Shown here: positions 61,691 to 64,000 of the stretch, one piece after another
Position numbering within the stretch: position 1 is the stretch's first letter
Layout: every line of letters starts with the position of its first letter
NCBI GenBank assembly: GCA_963823075.1
Contig: CAWGKE010000021.1
Span: forward strand, 124,001 to 188,000
Direction of reading: 5' to 3'
Length of the DNA: 64,000 bases
From: UBA4732 sp963823075
Lineage (GTDB): Bacteria; Planctomycetota; Planctomycetia; Gemmatales; Gemmataceae
Made by a program: the position numbers and the translations under genes
Notes under the pieces: model-generated
Database searches by the model: none
The model's input: only the letters and a program-made list of their open reading frames with translations
Told to the model about the DNA's origin: nothing

Positions 61691-61741
61691 GACAGGGGAT
61701 TGTAACTCCCCGCGCGAGAGGGTTCCACTGCGAGAGCGCTC

Positions 61742-61786
61742 TTGACGCGCCCCGCCCATTCCGGTTTAATACCTAAAGTCTTAGGC
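61742..61786 (+). promoter_or_regulatory. Putative promoter and operator of the blaI-blaR1 operon
   Basis: TTGACG (61742-61747) and TTAATA (61766-61771) are separated by 18 bp. The inverted repeat CCTAA AGTC TTAGG (61772-61785) overlaps the -10/start region, as a BlaI-type operator would. It is followed 30 nt later by the blaI-like gene. Confidence 0.5.
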
Positions 61787-61814
61787 CTTACTTCTTGGGT
61801 GATGGGGTGCGGTC

Positions 61815-62195
61815 TTGAATGAGATGCCAACGCCGACGCCGCGGGAGCTGGAAATCCTGAAGGTGTTGTGGGAGGACGGGCCGAGCAGCGTGCGGGCGGT
61901 GCATCGTCGATTGCTGCTGCGCGAGCCGGACCTTGCCTACAACACGGTGCAGACGCTGCTGCGCCTGATGGAGGTCAAATGCCTGGTCGGGCACGACCTC
62001 GACGGCCGAACCTTCATCTACACGGCCCGGTTCACGCGCGACGAGAGTACGGCCCGATTTTTGGAGCGAGTCTTCGACGGGGCGGCGTCGCAGATGGTGC
62101 AGAGTCTGCTGCGCAGCGAGCGGGTGTCGGCGTCGGAGCTGGAGCGGATTCAGTCCTTGATCGACGCGGCGCGGCGGAAGGACGGGCGGCGGTGA
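61815..62195 (+). CDS. blaI: BlaI/MecI/CopY-family transcriptional repressor
   Basis: 126 aa from a TTG at 61815 (ATG 61824 is an alternative). Winged helix TPRELEILKVLWEDGPSSV, then VHRRLL … LAYNTVQTLLRLMEVKCLV, and the C-terminal dimer helices (ARFLERVFDGAASQMVQSLL). The adjacent gene encodes a BlaR1-type M56 protease, the usual partner that inactivates the repressor. Confidence 0.9.
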   Translation: MNEMPTPTPRELEILKVLWEDGPSSVRAVHRRLLLREPDLAYNTVQTLLRLMEVKCLVGHDLDGRTFIYTARFTRDESTARFLERVFDGAASQMVQSLLRSERVSASELERIQSLIDAARRKDGRR

Positions 62196-62211
62196 GATCG
62201 GGGGGGCTGCC

Positions 62212-64000
62212 ATGAGCGGGACGACGGCGACGGGCTGGCTGATGCACACCCTGGCGGGCGGGGGCCTGCTGTTGCTGCTGGCGTTGGTGTGGGCGGCATG
62301 GACGCGCCAGCCGGTTCGGCGACTGCGCGTGGCCGAGTGGGCCGTGACGGCGGCGCTGCTGCTGGCCGTCCTCAGCCTCGGCCCGGCCTGGCTTGTGGTG
62401 ACTGCGCCGGCGCCTTCCGCACTGGCCGCGACTGCATCTTTACCTCCTTCAACCGACAAACCAGAGCCGCAACAGCGCCAGGAACCCGAGGCGACCGCGG
62501 ACCCGCCAGCGGCGATAACGCCGATGCCGGCTATCCCTATACAACCACCGGCGCGGCCGGCGCCGGACCATCCGAACGCCGCCCCGCCAGCCCCGGCCCC
62601 CGCGACTGCCGCCCCGGCCGCGGAGGCGACCACGCCGTCCGCTTGGTCGTGGGACGCCGACCGCATCATGGCGGTCGGCGCGGCGCTTTATCTCGCCGCA
62701 GCTGCGGTCGTGCTGGGCCGGTGGCTATTCGGCTGGGCGGCGCTGCGTCGTCTGCTGGGGCGCTGTGAAGCGGTGAGCGGCCGGCCGGCGCGGCTGTTCG
62801 CGGAGATGGCCGGCCTGGGTCGCCGGCCGCGTCTGCTGGCGTCGCGGCAGGCGCGGGCGCCGTTCAGCTGCGGTCTGCTGCGGCCGACGGTGGTGCTGCC
62901 AGTCAAGTTGTGCGAGGCGCCCGATGAGGCCCTGCGCTGGGTGTTCGCCCACGAATTGGCCCACCTGCGGCGGCGCGACGCCTGGTCCGGCCTGTTGTTC
63001 GGTCTGGCCCAGGCCGTCTACTTCCCCATTCCGTGGTTCTGGCCGTTGCGGCGGCAGGCGCGGTTGTGCCAGGAATATCTGGCTGACGCGGCCGCGGCCT
63101 CCGCCGGCGGCCGGCCCGAAGACTACGCACAATTCCTGTTGGCCTGGACGGCCGCACCCCGACCGCCGGTCGGCGCCCGCGGCGTCTGGGGACGATCTTC
63201 CGATCTGTTTTGGAGGGTGAAAACCATGCTTAAGAGTCCCGTCCCCCTGGAGCGGCGCTGTCCGCGTCGCTGGTCGCTAGCCGCGGCGTGCGGCCTGCTG
63301 TCGCTGGCGGTCTTGGCCGCCGGCGTCACGCTGAGGGCGTCCGCCGCCCCGGCCGCCGAACCGAACAAAGAGGAGCCGAAACAGGAGAAGCCCAAGGCCG
63401 TTCCGCCGATCGTGGAGCAGCCGGGTCAGCCGCAGGCCGTCCCCGACCTGCCGTTGCCGGACCTGGACGATCTGCTGAAGAACCTGCCGCCCAACATCGA
63501 CGCGGACCAGGCCAAGGCGATCCGCGAACAGATGGAGCAGGTGCGCGAGCAGATGCGCCGCATGATGGAGATGCAGCGCCGGCAGGGCGGCCCCGCCGCG
63601 GGCCTGCCGCTCAACCCCGCCTTTCCGGGCGGTCTGCCGCTCAAGCCCGCCTTTCCGGGCGGCCTGTCGCAGGACGGCCGACTCGGCGCGGTGGTGGAGA
63701 AGCCGAGCGACACGTTGGTCGAGCAGCTGGATCTGCCCAAGGATCAGGGCCTGATTGTTGACGAGGTGGCGCCGGATTCGGCGGCCGCCAAGGCCGGGAT
63801 CAAGGCACACGACATCCTGCTGGAGCTGGACGGCAAGCCGGTCCCGAGCAGCCCGGAGGAGCTCCGCAAGACGCTCGACGGGATCAAGGCGGATACGCCG
63901 GTGGACGTGGTGGTGATGCGCAAGGGCAAGAAGGAAACGGTCAAGGGCTTGTCGCTGCCGGAAGCCAAGGCGGCCCTGCCGGGCCTGCCGGGCTTTAATC
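62212..64000 (+). CDS. BlaR1-type M56 metalloprotease with PDZ domain (cut by the right edge)
   Basis: At least 596 residues; no stop before the window end. N-terminal membrane helices (LLLLLALVWAAWT, AVTAALLLAVLSLG) and a Pro/Ala-rich linker precede the M56 domain with zinc motif WVFAHELAHLRRRDAWS and the downstream Glu in LCQEYLADAAAA. A further helix (RWSLAAACGLLSLAVLAAGV) is followed by a coiled coil and a PDZ domain (LGAVVEKPSD, GLIVDEVAPDSAAAKAGIKA-HDILLELDG). The penicillin-binding sensor of true BlaR1 is replaced here by the PDZ part, a common planctomycete variant. Confidence 0.9.
   Translation, partial: MSGTTATGWLMHTLAGGGLLLLLALVWAAWTRQPVRRLRVAEWAVTAALLLAVLSLGPAWLVVTAPAPSALAATASLPPSTDKPEPQQRQEPEATADPPAAITPMPAIPIQPPARPAPDHPNAAPPAPAPATAAPAAEATTPSAWSWDADRIMAVGAALYLAAAAVVLGRWLFGWAALRRLLGRCEAVSGRPARLFAEMAGLGRRPRLLASRQARAPFSCGLLRPTVVLPVKLCEAPDEALRWVFAHELAHLRRRDAWSGLLFGLAQAVYFPIPWFWPLRRQARLCQEYLADAAAASAGGRPEDYAQFLLAWTAAPRPPVGARGVWGRSSDLFWRVKTMLKSPVPLERRCPRRWSLAAACGLLSLAVLAAGVTLRASAAPAAEPNKEEPKQEKPKAVPPIVEQPGQPQAVPDLPLPDLDDLLKNLPPNIDADQAKAIREQMEQVREQMRRMMEMQRRQGGPAAGLPLNPAFPGGLPLKPAFPGGLSQDGRLGAVVEKPSDTLVEQLDLPKDQGLIVDEVAPDSAAAKAGIKAHDILLELDGKPVPSSPEELRKTLDGIKADTPVDVVVMRKGKKETVKGLSLPEAKAALPGLPGFN

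Overview
This 64-kb, very GC-rich window reads as a chromosomal segment of a planctomycete, most likely Gemmataceae-like. That assignment is an inference. It rests on a Ser/Thr kinase directly downstream of an ECF sigma factor, a paralogous MTEAEWL-type protein, STAS and RsbW-type regulators, Uma2, Rpn and HEPN genes, and many palindromic elements wedged between or inside genes. Most of the content is housekeeping and regulatory. No rRNA, CRISPR array or prophage was seen.

Layout. 0-8 kb: interrupted glycerol kinase (left edge), a zinc-ribbon membrane protein, a secreted lactonase, then a leftward cluster polA-coaE-rho-two secreted proteins-ribH. 11-18 kb: a coiled-coil membrane protein, dienelactone hydrolase, tRNA-Thr(CGU), a DUF1990 protein, a polytopic membrane protein, clpS, a miniature M41 peptidase and a toxin-antitoxin pair. 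18-25 kb: mutS, an RsbW-like kinase and STAS protein, a sigma-54 activator and a lipoprotein. 25-30 kb: a TPR-bearing Ser/Thr kinase with its ECF sigma factor. 30-36 kb: small regulatory or envelope genes, then an EmrA/EmrB-type exporter. 36-43 kb: acyl-CoA synthetase facing a cytidylate-kinase-like gene, with two ABC-2 exporter pairs. 43-50 kb: a lipoprotein with two emfourin-like domains, a second kinase, an Rpn nuclease and a decayed mobile-element zone. 50-64 kb: lnt, alpha/beta hydrolase, tRNA-Glu with a LAGLIDADG-like gene, aroB, an EamA transporter, a class III aminotransferase, Uma2, an M20 peptidase and a BlaI-BlaR1 pair cut by the right edge.

Three patterns stand out. First, palindromic elements of several unrelated sequence families sit exactly at stop and start codons and in several cases encode the ends of proteins. 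Second, there is mobile DNA: two identical 1466-bp IS66 copies in inverted orientation (one with a perfect 8-bp target duplication inside a HEPN gene), two identical 78-bp MITEs 14 kb apart in opposite orientation, and a 591-bp unit at tRNA-Glu bounded by a 26-bp copy of the tRNA 3' part and carrying only a LAGLIDADG-like gene. Third, about ten genes, including the essential-type genes rho and aroB, carry a frameshift, and nearly all look like one missing base. That points to sequence error more than to gene death.
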